NCBI GenBank assembly: GCA_016870215.1
Contig: VGCD01000009.1
Coordinates: 1-64,000, forward strand
Direction of reading: 5' to 3'
DNA: 64,000 nt
From: Actinomycetota bacterium
GTDB taxonomy: Bacteria; Actinomycetota; Acidimicrobiia; Acidimicrobiales; Ilumatobacteraceae
Part shown: piece by piece, positions 11,161-19,910 of the stretch
Numbering within the stretch: the stretch's first letter is position 1
How the letters are laid out: each line of letters opens with the position of its first letter
The notes under the pieces: generated by a model
The model's database searches: none
The model's input: only the letters and a program-made list of their open reading frames with translations
What the model was told of the DNA's origin: nothing
Position numbers and translations under genes: made by a program

Positions 11161-11597
11161 CGACATTTGGCCACCTAGTCCGGCGAACTCTTCGTTCAGT
11201 CCGCCCGAGGTTGTCTCCGGCTGACGTCGATCTGGCTACTCGGACGTTGTCATCTGGAGAACTTGCAATGTGGTCGGCGATGCAGATGGCTGACAAAGTT
11301 CATTCTGTAATGGTCCTTCGTCGGTTTATAGAAGTCCGACCGGCCGCCACGACTGCTGAGAAGTGTGCTGTGCTGTTGCATGATGTTGGCAAAAGCGCTT
11401 CGCGGCTTTCCACGTTTGGTCGAATTATTGCGACATGTATTGGTGGACGAACTCCGCGGATGCGTATGTACTTGGCTCACGAAGCAATCGGAGCTCGCAT
11501 GCTTGAAGGCATCAGCAATCAACTAACGATTTCATTGGTGAGGGGCGATGGGCCGGAGGACATGCAAGGCGCTCTTCGAGTCGCTGACGACATCTGA
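11157..11597 (+). CDS. Small HD-domain protein
   Basis: A 146-residue protein with an HD-type metal site (His in ADKVHSVMV, His-Asp in LLHDVGK, and a late Asp in LRVADD). HD proteins hydrolyse phosphoesters, often nucleotides. No substrate can be named. GTG 11157 overlaps the xerD stop (GTGA), so the two are translationally coupled; the frame upstream of it is antisense noise inside xerD. The protein ends soon after the last HD-motif Asp, making it short for the group. Confidence 0.75.
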   Translation: MTTFGHLVRRTLRSVRPRLSPADVDLATRTLSSGELAMWSAMQMADKVHSVMVLRRFIEVRPAATTAEKCAVLLHDVGKSASRLSTFGRIIATCIGGRTPRMRMYLAHEAIGARMLEGISNQLTISLVRGDGPEDMQGALRVADDI

Positions 11598-11632
11598 CAA
11601 GCGTCAGAAAAAGACGAACTCACTCCAGCGAT

Positions 11633-12622
11633 TCAGGCACGGGGCAAGAGCCCGATGGCTGAGTGCACTCTGGCGAGCGTCTGTGATGCGACCGCTCTGG
11701 CTCGGTCGTTTCCTTTTGCCAGTAGGCGGGCAAGCTCTGCAGGATCTTGCAAGAGTTCGTTGTAGCGAGTGCGGATTGGCTCAATGAGCGCGATGACTGC
11801 CGCACCTGTGTCTGCCTTTAAGGGGCCGTACTGCTGGTAGTGACCTGCCAAGTCGGACGGGTTGCCTCCGGTGCATGCGGCGAGAATTTCGAGCAGATTG
11901 CTCACGCCCGGCTTCGAGTCACGATCGAAACGGACGACACCTTCACTATCGGTAACCGCACGCTTGAACTTCCTCTCGATGGCCGAGTTGTCGTCAGTGA
12001 GGTACACGATTCCGAGGTCAGATGACGCCGACTTCGACATTTTTGCTGCCGGATCCTGTAGATCCATGACGCGCGCACCTGCGGCTGGGTGCACGGCCTT
12101 GGGTATGACAAGAGTGTCTCCGAAGCGATGATTGAAACGAATGGCGATGTCGCGAGTGATTTCGATGTGCTGCCGTTGGTCGTCACCGACAGGAACTTCC
12201 TCTGCGTCGTAGAGCACGATGTCTGCTGCCTGCAAGGCGGGATAGGTAAAGAGGCCTGCAGACACGAAGTCGGCCTCTCGCTTTGCGGATTTGTCCTTGA
12301 ACTGAGTCATGCGGCTCAACTCTCCAAAGGAGACAGTGCACTCCATGATCCACGCCAACTCACTGTGTTCATGGATGTGGCTCTGAACGAACACCGTCGC
12401 GACGTCCGGGTCCAATCCGACAGCGAACAGCATGGCCGCAAGTTCGAGAGTCTGGCGACCGAGTACCCCAGGCGTATCGGTGACGGTGAGCGCATGTAGA
12501 TCGACGATGCCGTGGAAAACGTCAGCCTCGTGTTGTCCGCTCACCCAGTTGCGTAGGGCGCCGAGATGGTTGCCAAGGTGGACCACGCCTGTTGGCTGTA
12601 TGCAAGAAAGCACCCTGGTCAC
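11633..12622 (-). CDS. trpS: Tryptophanyl-tRNA synthetase
   Basis: A 329-residue class I synthetase charging tRNA-Trp. The HIGH-like motif is HLGNHLGAL after the opening SCIQPTGV, and the KMSKS motif is intact (AAKMSKSAS). Length matches bacterial TrpS from GTG 12622. The 72 codons upstream in the same frame run antisense into scpA and show no homology, so they are not part of the gene. No Shine-Dalgarno is present; a TAGTTT box seven bases upstream suggests a leaderless transcript. Confidence 0.94.
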   Translation of the reverse strand: MTRVLSCIQPTGVVHLGNHLGALRNWVSGQHEADVFHGIVDLHALTVTDTPGVLGRQTLELAAMLFAVGLDPDVATVFVQSHIHEHSELAWIMECTVSFGELSRMTQFKDKSAKREADFVSAGLFTYPALQAADIVLYDAEEVPVGDDQRQHIEITRDIAIRFNHRFGDTLVIPKAVHPAAGARVMDLQDPAAKMSKSASSDLGIVYLTDDNSAIERKFKRAVTDSEGVVRFDRDSKPGVSNLLEILAACTGGNPSDLAGHYQQYGPLKADTGAAVIALIEPIRTRYNELLQDPAELARLLAKGNDRARAVASQTLARVHSAIGLLPRA

Positions 12623-12629
12623 GGAGCAG

Positions 12630-12639
12630 AAACTAGCCT
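12630..12639. promoter_or_regulatory. Overlapping divergent -10 boxes between trpS and scpA
   Basis: Ten bases (AAACTAGCCT) contain TAGTTT on the minus strand (12635-12630, seven bases before the trpS GTG) and TAGCCT on the plus strand (12634-12639, six bases before GTG 12646 of scpA). The two hexamers share a TA step inside CTAG. Only 17 bases separate the trpS start from the scpA GTG at 12640, so both genes must use this site or promoters inside each other. Confidence 0.55.
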
Positions 12640-13425
12640 GTGAGCGTGGCAATCGATGTGGCAACTCCTGTCTACGAGGGCCCATTTGATCTTCTCTTGC
12701 ACTTAATACTTCGCGAGGAAGTGGACATCCATGAGATTTCGCTCGCGACCATTGTCGATGCGTACCTGCAGGAATTGTCTCGGATGCAGGAGCTGGATCT
12801 CGATGTCGCAACGGAATTCCTGCTGATTGCGGCGACACTTGTCGAGCTAAAGGCTCGCCGACTCTTACCTGGTCGGGAAAATGTTGACTTAGACGACGAC
12901 TTGGCGCTGTGGGAAGAACGGGACATGCTGCTCGCCAGGCTCTTGGAATGCAAAACCTTCAAAGACGTGGCCCGCATCCTCAGTAGGTATGTCGATGACG
13001 CCGACCGTACGTATGGTCGCATCACAGGGCCAGAGGAATACTTCACAGCTTTGTCGCCTGACCCGCTCGAGGGAATCACGATTGCAAAACTGCAGGCCGG
13101 ATTTGTGCGAGCCATCACGCCACGTACCGAACCATCGCTCGATCTGTTCCATGTGTCACCAATTCGTTTCACCGTGGCAGAAGCTGTCAGTGGATTGATG
13201 ACAACGATGCCCTCCATCGGCCGAACGACTTTCCGTCGAATGGTCGACCAGTTGGTTGAGCGATTGGATGTGATCGTGCACTTCTTGGCCATTCTCGAGA
13301 TGTACAAGCAGGGATACATTGAGATTGACCAGTCAGAAAAGATTGGTGACATTCACATTGAGTGGACTGGTCGCGGTCCGGAACTTGGTGACGAATCTAT
13401 GCAGATTGATGATTACGAGGGCTGA
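12640..13425 (+). CDS. scpA: Segregation and condensation protein A
   Basis: A 261-residue kleisin that bridges SMC heads and binds ScpB. The N-terminal signature YEGPFDLLLHLILREEVDIHEISLATI is complete, and the C-terminal winged helix binding the SMC head lies around residues 175-250. GTG 12640 is given as the start, but GTG 12646 (two codons later) fits better as the first codon of a leaderless mRNA from the TAGCCT box. scpB follows after one base. Confidence 0.94.
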   Translation: MSVAIDVATPVYEGPFDLLLHLILREEVDIHEISLATIVDAYLQELSRMQELDLDVATEFLLIAATLVELKARRLLPGRENVDLDDDLALWEERDMLLARLLECKTFKDVARILSRYVDDADRTYGRITGPEEYFTALSPDPLEGITIAKLQAGFVRAITPRTEPSLDLFHVSPIRFTVAEAVSGLMTTMPSIGRTTFRRMVDQLVERLDVIVHFLAILEMYKQGYIEIDQSEKIGDIHIEWTGRGPELGDESMQIDDYEG

Positions 13426-13426
13426 C

Positions 13427-14053
13427 ATGTTGGATGCAGATGTCGTACGCGCAATCGAAGCCATGATCATGGTTGCTACCGAACCGGTACGTACCGAGTT
13501 GATGGCGCAACTGCTCGAGTTGCCGACGGCAGACATCGAGGCATTGTGTGTCGAATTAGCGCGCACTTATGAGGAGGCCGGACACGGCTTTCAGTTGGCA
13601 AAGGTTGCCGGTGGCTGGCGTTTTCAAACCCATCCCGATATGGCGCCGTATGTCGAGCGGTTTGTTCTCGATGGACAACGCGCCAGGTTGTCTGGCGCCG
13701 CACTAGAGACGCTTGCAATTATCGCGTACAAGCAACCCATCTCTCGAATGCAGATTGCCTCCATTCGCGGAGTTGACCCAGATGCAGTGATGCGCACGTT
13801 GCACGGCCGTGCCTACATTGCACCTGTCGGTCGTGACAGTGGGCCTGGGCAAGCGGTGATGTGGGGAACGACACAGTTGTTCCTCGAGAAGCTCGGCATT
13901 GCCACGCTCGACGACTTGCCTCCGATTGCGACGTTCGTTCCTGATGCATCGATCGTGGAAACACTTGAGAAGACGTTGCGTGCTGCCGCTGAAGTTGAAG
14001 AGTTGGCTTCTGCGAGCGACTCAGGTGATTCCACCCATCAATCTGGTGAGTGA
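13427..14053 (+). CDS. scpB: Segregation and condensation protein B
   Basis: A 208-residue ScpB, two winged-helix domains that dimerise on ScpA. Visible signatures are IEAMIMVATEPVRTELMAQLL, GWRFQTHPD and the LSGAALETLAIIAYKQPISR motif with RGVD following. ATG 13427 is preceded by GAGGG overlapping the scpA stop; the in-frame region upstream is scpA sequence in another frame. The stop overlaps the rluB GTG. Confidence 0.95.
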   Translation: MLDADVVRAIEAMIMVATEPVRTELMAQLLELPTADIEALCVELARTYEEAGHGFQLAKVAGGWRFQTHPDMAPYVERFVLDGQRARLSGAALETLAIIAYKQPISRMQIASIRGVDPDAVMRTLHGRAYIAPVGRDSGPGQAVMWGTTQLFLEKLGIATLDDLPPIATFVPDASIVETLEKTLRAAAEVEELASASDSGDSTHQSGE

Positions 14054-14838
14054 CGTCTCCTCACCGGCGAGACAGGTCGTTGCCTGACATGAGCACAACA
14101 TCCGGTGGTGTTCCTGGTGAGCGCTTGCAAAAAGTATTGGCTCGCATCGGGTACGGGTCGCGCCGTGTGTGTGAGGACATCATTGTTGCCGGACGCGTGA
14201 CGGTCAATGGCGAAGTAGCGGAACTTGGTCGAAGAATCGATGAAGAATCTGATGCTGTGTGTGTCGACGGGGCACCCGTTGGTGTTCGTCCCGATGTCGT
14301 GTACTACTTGCTGAACAAGCCACGTGGAGTCGTGACGACCGCCGATGACACGCACGGGCGACAGACAGTTCTTGATCTCGTGCCAGCCAGTCCGCGGGTG
14401 TTTCCCGTTGGACGCTTGGATATGGACACAGAGGGACTGTTGATCATCACCAATGACGGTGACCTCGCTCACCTCGTGACACACCCGAGCAAGGGAGTGG
14501 AAAAGGAATATCTGGCCGAAGTTCAATGTGGAAGCGAGGGAGTCTCGAACTCTGCGATTCGGCGCCTTCGCGAGGGAGTGGAGCTGGACGACGGGCTGAC
14601 TTTTCCAGCGACAGTGTCTCAACCAGAGAGCGGGGTCTTGCGAATCACGATTCATGAGGGTCGCAATCGGCAGATTCGTCGGATGTGCGAGGCGGTGGGT
14701 CATCCGGTATCACGACTCGTGCGCGTACGCATCGGACCAATTCGTGACCAACGGACACCCCCTGGAAGGTTTCGTCACCTGACACCGCACGAGGTAATAA
14801 CTCTCAGGAACACTGCAGCTGGCGTCGGTACGCTCTGA
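14050..14838 (+). CDS. rluB: 23S rRNA pseudouridine synthase, RluB type
   Basis: A 262-residue pseudouridine synthase of the RsuA/RluB family. An S4 domain (RLQKVLARIGYGSRRVCEDIIVAG) is followed by LLNKPRGVVTT and the catalytic Asp124 in VGRLDMDTEGLLIITNDGDL, then the EGRNRQIRRMCEAVGHPV motif. It modifies 23S rRNA near the peptidyl-transferase centre. GTG 14050 overlaps the scpB stop (GTGA); ATG 14089 is an alternative start that still keeps the S4 domain. Confidence 0.93.
   Translation: MTSPHRRDRSLPDMSTTSGGVPGERLQKVLARIGYGSRRVCEDIIVAGRVTVNGEVAELGRRIDEESDAVCVDGAPVGVRPDVVYYLLNKPRGVVTTADDTHGRQTVLDLVPASPRVFPVGRLDMDTEGLLIITNDGDLAHLVTHPSKGVEKEYLAEVQCGSEGVSNSAIRRLREGVELDDGLTFPATVSQPESGVLRITIHEGRNRQIRRMCEAVGHPVSRLVRVRIGPIRDQRTPPGRFRHLTPHEVITLRNTAAGVGTL
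14829..14834 (+). promoter_or_regulatory. Candidate -10 box (TACGCT) for tyrA
   Basis: CGGTACGCT inside the end of rluB, eight bases before the tyrA GTG at 14843, identical in sequence and spacing to the box before tlyA ATG 4571. It may add an internal promoter to the scpA-scpB-rluB-tyrA run. Confidence 0.35.
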
Positions 14839-14842
14839 GTCT

Positions 14843-15946
14843 GTGTCTGGTACTTCACAAGCGACCACCGCTATCGATCGCGTGATGCCAGCAAGGGTGG
14901 CCAACGTCGTCGGACTGGGTCTCATTGGTGGCTCGGTGGCTCTTGCGCTTCAAGAACGTGGATGGACAGTGTGGGGTAGAGACCTGGATGCATCGCGTCA
15001 GGCCGAAGCGTACGAGCGCGGCATCATCCACGAGGTAGGCACAAATGCAGATGCCTCGATCAGTTTCGTGGCTACTCCAGCAGATGAATCCGAAATGACA
15101 GTCAACGACCTGTTGCATAACACCCATGGGGTTGTCACCGATGTTGGCTCGGTCAAGTCTCGCCTCATGTCGGCGGTTTCATCTCCGCGCTTCGTGGGCG
15201 GACATCCGATGGCGGGTTCTGAGCTCGATGGTCTCGACGGCGCAGATTCTTCGATGTTTGAAGGTGCAATCTGGGTGTTGACGCCCGGCGCGTCGTCTGA
15301 CGACACTTTTGCGACAGTTGCAGCGGTGGTGAACACGCTTGGCGCTGAAGTCGTCGTGCTGCCGGCGGATCGCCATGACGATCTCGTCGCGGTCATCAGC
15401 CATGTACCGCATCTCACCGCAGCAACTCTCATGGGCCTCGCAGATTCTCGAAGTGAGGAACATGTCGCACTGTTGAAACTCGCTGCTGGTGGATTTCGCG
15501 ACATGACGCGAATCGCAGGTGGTCGACCAGAAATCTGGCTCGACGTTTGTTCTCAGAATCAAACGGCGATTGTCCGTGCGCTGAGTGAGCTCATCGACGG
15601 ACTCACGAGTATGCGCGATGTCGTCGAACACGGCGATCGAAATGAACTTCTCGAACGGTTGTCTCGAGCTCGTAGGGCACGAATGAATTTGCCATCTCGC
15701 GTTGGCCCGAGCACTGAACTAACTGAAGTTCGTATTCCCATTCCAGACCGACCTGGTGGTGCCGCTGAAGTGCTCACGCTCGCTGGTGAACTTGGGGTCA
15801 ACGCCTATGACTTTGAAGTGGTCCACTCGGCAGAAGGAGACCGCGGCGTGATCGTGCTGCTCATCGAAACGGCACACGCCGAGCTCTTTAGAGGCGGGTT
15901 GTTGGCTCGAAATTTCAAGCCAGCCCTGCAACGCCTTTCGTCATGA
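14843..15946 (+). CDS. tyrA: Prephenate dehydrogenase with C-terminal ACT-like domain
   Basis: A 367-residue enzyme oxidatively decarboxylating prephenate to 4-hydroxyphenylpyruvate for tyrosine synthesis. The NAD-binding loop is VVGLGLIGGSVALAL; GGHPMAGSELDG carries the active-site His, and SHVPHLTAATL is the conserved substrate-domain helix. From about residue 295 the sequence (TEVRIPIPDRPGGAAEVLTLAGELGVN) looks like an ACT domain, which in this family usually mediates tyrosine feedback. ATGA overlap couples it to aroA. Confidence 0.92.
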   Translation: MSGTSQATTAIDRVMPARVANVVGLGLIGGSVALALQERGWTVWGRDLDASRQAEAYERGIIHEVGTNADASISFVATPADESEMTVNDLLHNTHGVVTDVGSVKSRLMSAVSSPRFVGGHPMAGSELDGLDGADSSMFEGAIWVLTPGASSDDTFATVAAVVNTLGAEVVVLPADRHDDLVAVISHVPHLTAATLMGLADSRSEEHVALLKLAAGGFRDMTRIAGGRPEIWLDVCSQNQTAIVRALSELIDGLTSMRDVVEHGDRNELLERLSRARRARMNLPSRVGPSTELTEVRIPIPDRPGGAAEVLTLAGELGVNAYDFEVVHSAEGDRGVIVLLIETAHAELFRGGLLARNFKPALQRLSS

Positions 15947-17238
15947 CCTCCACCAGACGTGTTCGTCGCAACGGTGGACCGATCAATGCGACTGTCGTGG
16001 TGCCCGGCTCGAAGAGTGCAGCCAACAGGGCGCTTATCATCGCGGCCCTCGCACCTGGCACTACAACTCTCACAGGGGTTCCAAACAGTGATGACGTCAA
16101 TGCGTGTCGAGATGGTTTGCGCGACATGGGTCTTTCGGTCACCCTCGAAGGTGATGGTGTAGCAGTAAGAGGCGGAGCTCTCGGTGGTCATCCAGTGACT
16201 ATCAATGCTCGATTGGCAGGAACAACCTCGCGATTTCTCACCGCGCTGGGTGCGCTTCGCGAATCCCCGTTAACCGTCACTGGTGAAGAAGCATTACAAG
16301 TGCGTCCGATGGCACCGCTACACAATGCCCTTGAAACTCTTGGCTTCGTTGTCGAGCGCCGGCCTGATGGTTACGGGTTGCCTGTCACTGTGTCTCGTCC
16401 GGTCGAGGGGGCCATTGGCGACCACGTCCGACTTCCTGGTGATGTCAGCAGTCAATTCGTGTCTGCACTCATGATGATCGCACCATTGCTTCCGAATGGG
16501 TTGATCATCGAGATCGATGGACCGACAGTCTCTGAGTCCTACATTCAGATGACGGCAAGCATCATGAAGATGTTTGGGGCACACGTGGACCTATTGGGTG
16601 GTTCGATCCATGTGAGGAAAGGCGTTTATGTTGCTCGTGAGTTCGCAGTCGAGCCAGACTTCTCCTCTGCGGCATTCCCCATCGCAGCGGTAGTCATTGG
16701 CGGTGGGTCTGTAAGAGTGCCCGAATTGGCCTCCGCCTCGTTGCAGGGGGATAGTCGAATTCTCGACATCGCCGCCTCGATGGGTGCAGCCGTGGAGGTG
16801 AACGGTGCGGATGTGATCGTCTCACGGTCCGTCGATTCGGATGTAACGGCAATCGATATCGACATGTCGGATTGTTCAGACCTTGTCCCCGCAGTGGCGA
16901 TGATGTGTGCCTCCGCTGCGGGTACGAGCACGCTCTCGGGCGTTGGCTTTATTCGACACAAAGAGAGCGACCGTCTCGGGGATCTTGCATTGGAGATGCA
17001 GGAGATCGGCGCCCGTGTCGATGTACTCGCTGACGGTTTGGTTATTCATGGCGTGCAGTCGCTCGAAAAAGGGCGTTGTGAGACCCACCATGACCATCGA
17101 CTTGCGATGGCATTGAGTCTCGGAGCGTTGACTGCCGAGTATGTGGACGTCTGCGACGCTGACGTCGTGAGCAAGAGTTGGTCCTCATACTGGAGGGCGA
17201 TGGGCGACATCATCACCTCCGAAACAACTACGAGTTAG
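15943..17238 (+). CDS. aroA: EPSP synthase (3-phosphoshikimate 1-carboxyvinyltransferase)
   Basis: A 431-residue shikimate-pathway enzyme joining shikimate-3-phosphate and PEP. Conserved elements include GSKSAANRALIIAALAPG, LAGTTSRFLTALGAL (PEP-binding loop), LPGDVSSQFVSALMM, RHKESDRLGDLALEM and HDHRLAMALSLGAL. It follows tyrA with a 4-base overlap, giving an aromatic amino acid unit. cmk, often found at this place before der in other actinobacteria, is not here. Confidence 0.95.
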   Translation: MTSTRRVRRNGGPINATVVVPGSKSAANRALIIAALAPGTTTLTGVPNSDDVNACRDGLRDMGLSVTLEGDGVAVRGGALGGHPVTINARLAGTTSRFLTALGALRESPLTVTGEEALQVRPMAPLHNALETLGFVVERRPDGYGLPVTVSRPVEGAIGDHVRLPGDVSSQFVSALMMIAPLLPNGLIIEIDGPTVSESYIQMTASIMKMFGAHVDLLGGSIHVRKGVYVAREFAVEPDFSSAAFPIAAVVIGGGSVRVPELASASLQGDSRILDIAASMGAAVEVNGADVIVSRSVDSDVTAIDIDMSDCSDLVPAVAMMCASAAGTSTLSGVGFIRHKESDRLGDLALEMQEIGARVDVLADGLVIHGVQSLEKGRCETHHDHRLAMALSLGALTAEYVDVCDADVVSKSWSSYWRAMGDIITSETTTS

Positions 17239-17241
17239 CCT
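17236..17241 (+). promoter_or_regulatory. Leaderless-type -10 box (TAGCCT) for the HAD phosphatase
   Basis: TAGCCT overlaps the aroA stop codon and ends six bases before ATG 17248. The same hexamer precedes scpA, the acyltransferase, ispH and the DUF512 gene at comparable spacing. Confidence 0.5.
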
Positions 17242-17247
17242 TCCGAC

Positions 17248-17859
17248 ATGACCGACGTTGTCGCATTCGATGTCGACGGAACTCTCACAGTGCGAGATTG
17301 CGTGTTGCCCTTCATGAGTCGAGTGGGCGGCATGGGTGCACTCATTTCTGCATCAGCGGCATCAGCGCCAGCGCTTGTGACCAGACGTCGAGATGAGGTC
17401 AAGGCCCACTTCTGTCGCAGGGTGTTCTCGGGACGCGATGTGGCTGAGGTCGATCACATCGCACAGGACTTCGCCACGAAGGTCGCACGGTCGTGGTTGC
17501 GCCGAGATACCCTCGCACGACTTCGTTGGCATCAAGAGGTGGGCCACGAAGTGGTTCTTGTGTCGGCCTCGTTACGTCCGTATCTCACACATCTCGCAAC
17601 CCATCTCGAAATCACACATGTGCTGTGTACAGATCTTTCACAAAAAGATGGGGTCTACACCGGTGAATTGGAAGGCGCCAATTGTCGCGGCAGAGCAAAA
17701 GTCTCACGCTTGCAATCGTGGGCGTCTGATCGGGGCTTGGCCGCTGACTTGGCATGGCTAAGCCACGCGTACGGTGACTCTGCTGGAGACCGTGAGATGT
17801 TGAGCCATGCCGCTCGTGCCCATGATGTGAGTCGAGAAGAGCTCGAACAAACATGCTGA
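17248..17859 (+). CDS. HAD-IB phosphatase, candidate DPPR phosphatase
   Basis: A 203-residue HAD hydrolase of the SerB-like IB group. Motif I is FDVDGTLT (Asp8, Asp10), motif II VSASLRPY, and the metal-binding motif YGDSAGDREML. It overlaps the UbiA-type gene by seven bases, and fused HAD-UbiA proteins are known in other bacteria. UbiA makes decaprenylphosphoryl-5-phosphoribose, whose 5-phosphate must be removed before DprE1/DprE2 act. Mycobacteria are thought to use a PAP2-type enzyme for this. The context makes this HAD protein a candidate for that step; that is inference. Confidence 0.78.
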   Translation: MTDVVAFDVDGTLTVRDCVLPFMSRVGGMGALISASAASAPALVTRRRDEVKAHFCRRVFSGRDVAEVDHIAQDFATKVARSWLRRDTLARLRWHQEVGHEVVLVSASLRPYLTHLATHLEITHVLCTDLSQKDGVYTGELEGANCRGRAKVSRLQSWASDRGLAADLAWLSHAYGDSAGDREMLSHAARAHDVSREELEQTC

Positions 17860-18734
17860 GCGCTTACATCAAAGAAGCTCGACCAAAACAGTGGCTGAAA
17901 AATGTACTGGTGTTCGCTGCGCCGGGGGCGCTCGGTGCACTCGACGAACCTGACGTGTTGTCTCGCACGCTCCTGGTATTCCTGGCGTACTGTCTCGTCT
18001 CTAGCGGGCTCTATTTCTGGAATGACATACTCGACGTAGCTGCCGACAAGCTCCACCCGAAAAAGTCGCAACGGCCGATTGCGAGTGGACGCATCAATCT
18101 CGTATCGGCTCGACTTGTGGGGACAGCGCTCATCGTCGGCGGCATTGCACTCAGCACTGTTCCGCGTGGGGACACCGCAATTGTGCTCGGGCTTTATGCG
18201 GCTCTCACCTTTGCTTACAGCGTGAGACTAAAACACGTGGTGCTTCTGGATCTGGCGATTGTTGCTTCAGGGTTTGTGTTGCGTGCTGTGGCTGGTGCGG
18301 TCGCAACGGAAACGAACATGTCTCAATGGTTCGTCATCTGCATCACCTTCGGTTCACTGTTTATCGTCGCAGGTAAGCGATTCGCAGAGCTACGTGAAAT
18401 GGGAAGTGACGCGTCTCGAACGAGAGCGATTCTCGCTGAGTATTCAGAGCCATATCTCCGGATGATTATCGGAATGGCTGTGACGACAACGATGGTGGCC
18501 TATTGCCTGTGGGCCTTCGAGAGTGCCGACAATGCAACAGGAGTGTCCCGGTTTCCCTTTTATGAACTTTCGATCGTGCCAATGATTCTGGCGGTGTTTC
18601 GCTATGTCTTGGTTCTCGAGTGGGGCCTCGGAAGTGCCCCCGAGGAAGTCTTTGCGCGCGATCGCCATATTCAGATTTTTGCCGTTGTGTGGGTCGTGGT
18701 CTACGGCCTCGGGGTCTATGCGTCTGCGCTCTGA
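17853..18734 (+). CDS. ubiA: Decaprenyl-phosphate phosphoribosyltransferase (UbiA family)
   Basis: A 293-residue polytopic membrane protein with eight to nine predicted helices. The first Asp-rich motif reads NDILDVAADKLHPKKSQRPIASG, closely like the NDxxDxxxDxxHPxKxxRPIAxG form of DPPR synthases rather than quinone prenyltransferases; the second is around LLDLAIVASGFVLRAVAGA. It transfers 5-phosphoribose from PRPP to decaprenyl phosphate, the first committed step to the arabinose donor DPA. ATG 17853 lies inside the HAD gene end. Its last 19 bases overlap the convergent GT4 gene. Confidence 0.9.
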   Translation: MLSAYIKEARPKQWLKNVLVFAAPGALGALDEPDVLSRTLLVFLAYCLVSSGLYFWNDILDVAADKLHPKKSQRPIASGRINLVSARLVGTALIVGGIALSTVPRGDTAIVLGLYAALTFAYSVRLKHVVLLDLAIVASGFVLRAVAGAVATETNMSQWFVICITFGSLFIVAGKRFAELREMGSDASRTRAILAEYSEPYLRMIIGMAVTTTMVAYCLWAFESADNATGVSRFPFYELSIVPMILAVFRYVLVLEWGLGSAPEEVFARDRHIQIFAVVWVVVYGLGVYASAL

Positions 18735-19902
18735 CGTCGAACTTCGTGGTCAATGACCCGAAGAATTTTTTCTGCGCACGCATCCCAAGAGAAGGTTTGA
18801 GAGTGAGCGAATGACGCTGTAGCCATGTCGGCCCACATCGCTCTGTTGTCCAGCACATTGGCGACGGTCTGAGCAAACTGAGTGTCGTCAGCAACGAGCA
18901 GACCTGTTCGCCCGTTGACGACGGCTCCTCGATGGCCGACATTGTCCGTGACGACGCACGGAGTTCCACTTGCTGCAGCTTCGGTGATTGTCATTCCCCA
19001 GCCTTCCGAGTGGGACATGCTCACCAGTAGGGCCGCGTCACGGTAGGTGGCCACCAGTTCATCCTGGCTAACTCGACCCGCAAGGGTGACTGATCCGGCG
19101 AGGTTGCGGTCTTTTACTAGTTGCGTCAGGACATGGTCGTCGGGACCTTCCCCGATAATGACGAGACGAGCATCTGGGCGCTGGTGGTGAAGCTGCTCGA
19201 AGGTATGGATGAGGAGATCGAAACGTTTGACAGGAGCAAGTCGTCCGACTGCCACCAGCAGAGGTGCCGTGAGACGTTCGACGCCTTTGGGCTGCGCCGC
19301 AAAGAAGTGAGCGGAGATGCCTGGGTGCGCCACGTGAACTTTGTCGGGATGAAAGCCTCGATCAATCAATTCATCTCTCGTCGAGTCGGCCAAGGTGATG
19401 AGTGGTGCATCTTTGTAGAAGGGTGGTGCAATGCGAACTTCGAGTATGCGTCCGAGAGGTGCGAGGAGTCGGGGAAGCGAGTCGCGCCACATGTCCTCGT
19501 GAATGTGGTGCATCACTGTCACCCTTGGGCCACGTGCCCACAATCGTGCGAACCACGGAACACCATTCCAAATTTCTAGGGTGATCGATGCGTCGCGCCG
19601 CCGACGAAAGAGGTTTCGCAGTATCACCCGAGGAAAAACGCCGTAGCGAGAACCCCGTTGCGTGACGTGATAACCGTTGCGTTCGAATTCGCGCGAAGAC
19701 CTCTTGCATGACGTGCGATGGGAGACCGACAGCCCAGCTTCGCAGATGAGACGAAACACATGGTCTGCATGAACTTCTGAACCGCCTGCATCTGGGTCAT
19801 CTAGGTCGCGCCATGCATATGAGTCGATGTGGTTAAGCCGTGCGCTTTGATGTCTTGAACGAGTTCGGCCAGTCGCCGTGGGGTGTCGGCGAGGGAAGAC
19901 AT
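18716..19902 (-). CDS. GT4-type glycosyltransferase with apparent N-terminal frameshift
   Basis: A GT-B retaining glycosyltransferase. It has an AWRDLDDPDAGGSEVHADHV N-terminal motif, NGYHVTQRGSRYGVFPRV, and a C-terminal donor site (LVAVGRLAPVKRFDLLI, SHSEGWGMTITEAAASGTPCVV). It is probably cytosolic and uses a nucleotide sugar. The WRDLDD frame has no credible start near 19880; the only upstream one, GTG 19963, would run through the divergent methyltransferase start. ATG 19902 begins a plausible N-terminus (MSSLADTPRRLAELVQDIKA) that joins the main frame if one base were added near 19831. A one-base deletion or a sequencing error is therefore likely. Bounds assume that start. Confidence 0.75.
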
Positions 19903-19910
19903 CGCCTTTG

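Noticed and set aside
14038-14703. A 221-codon minus-strand frame
   Set aside because: Antisense to the intact rluB gene, no recognisable domain.
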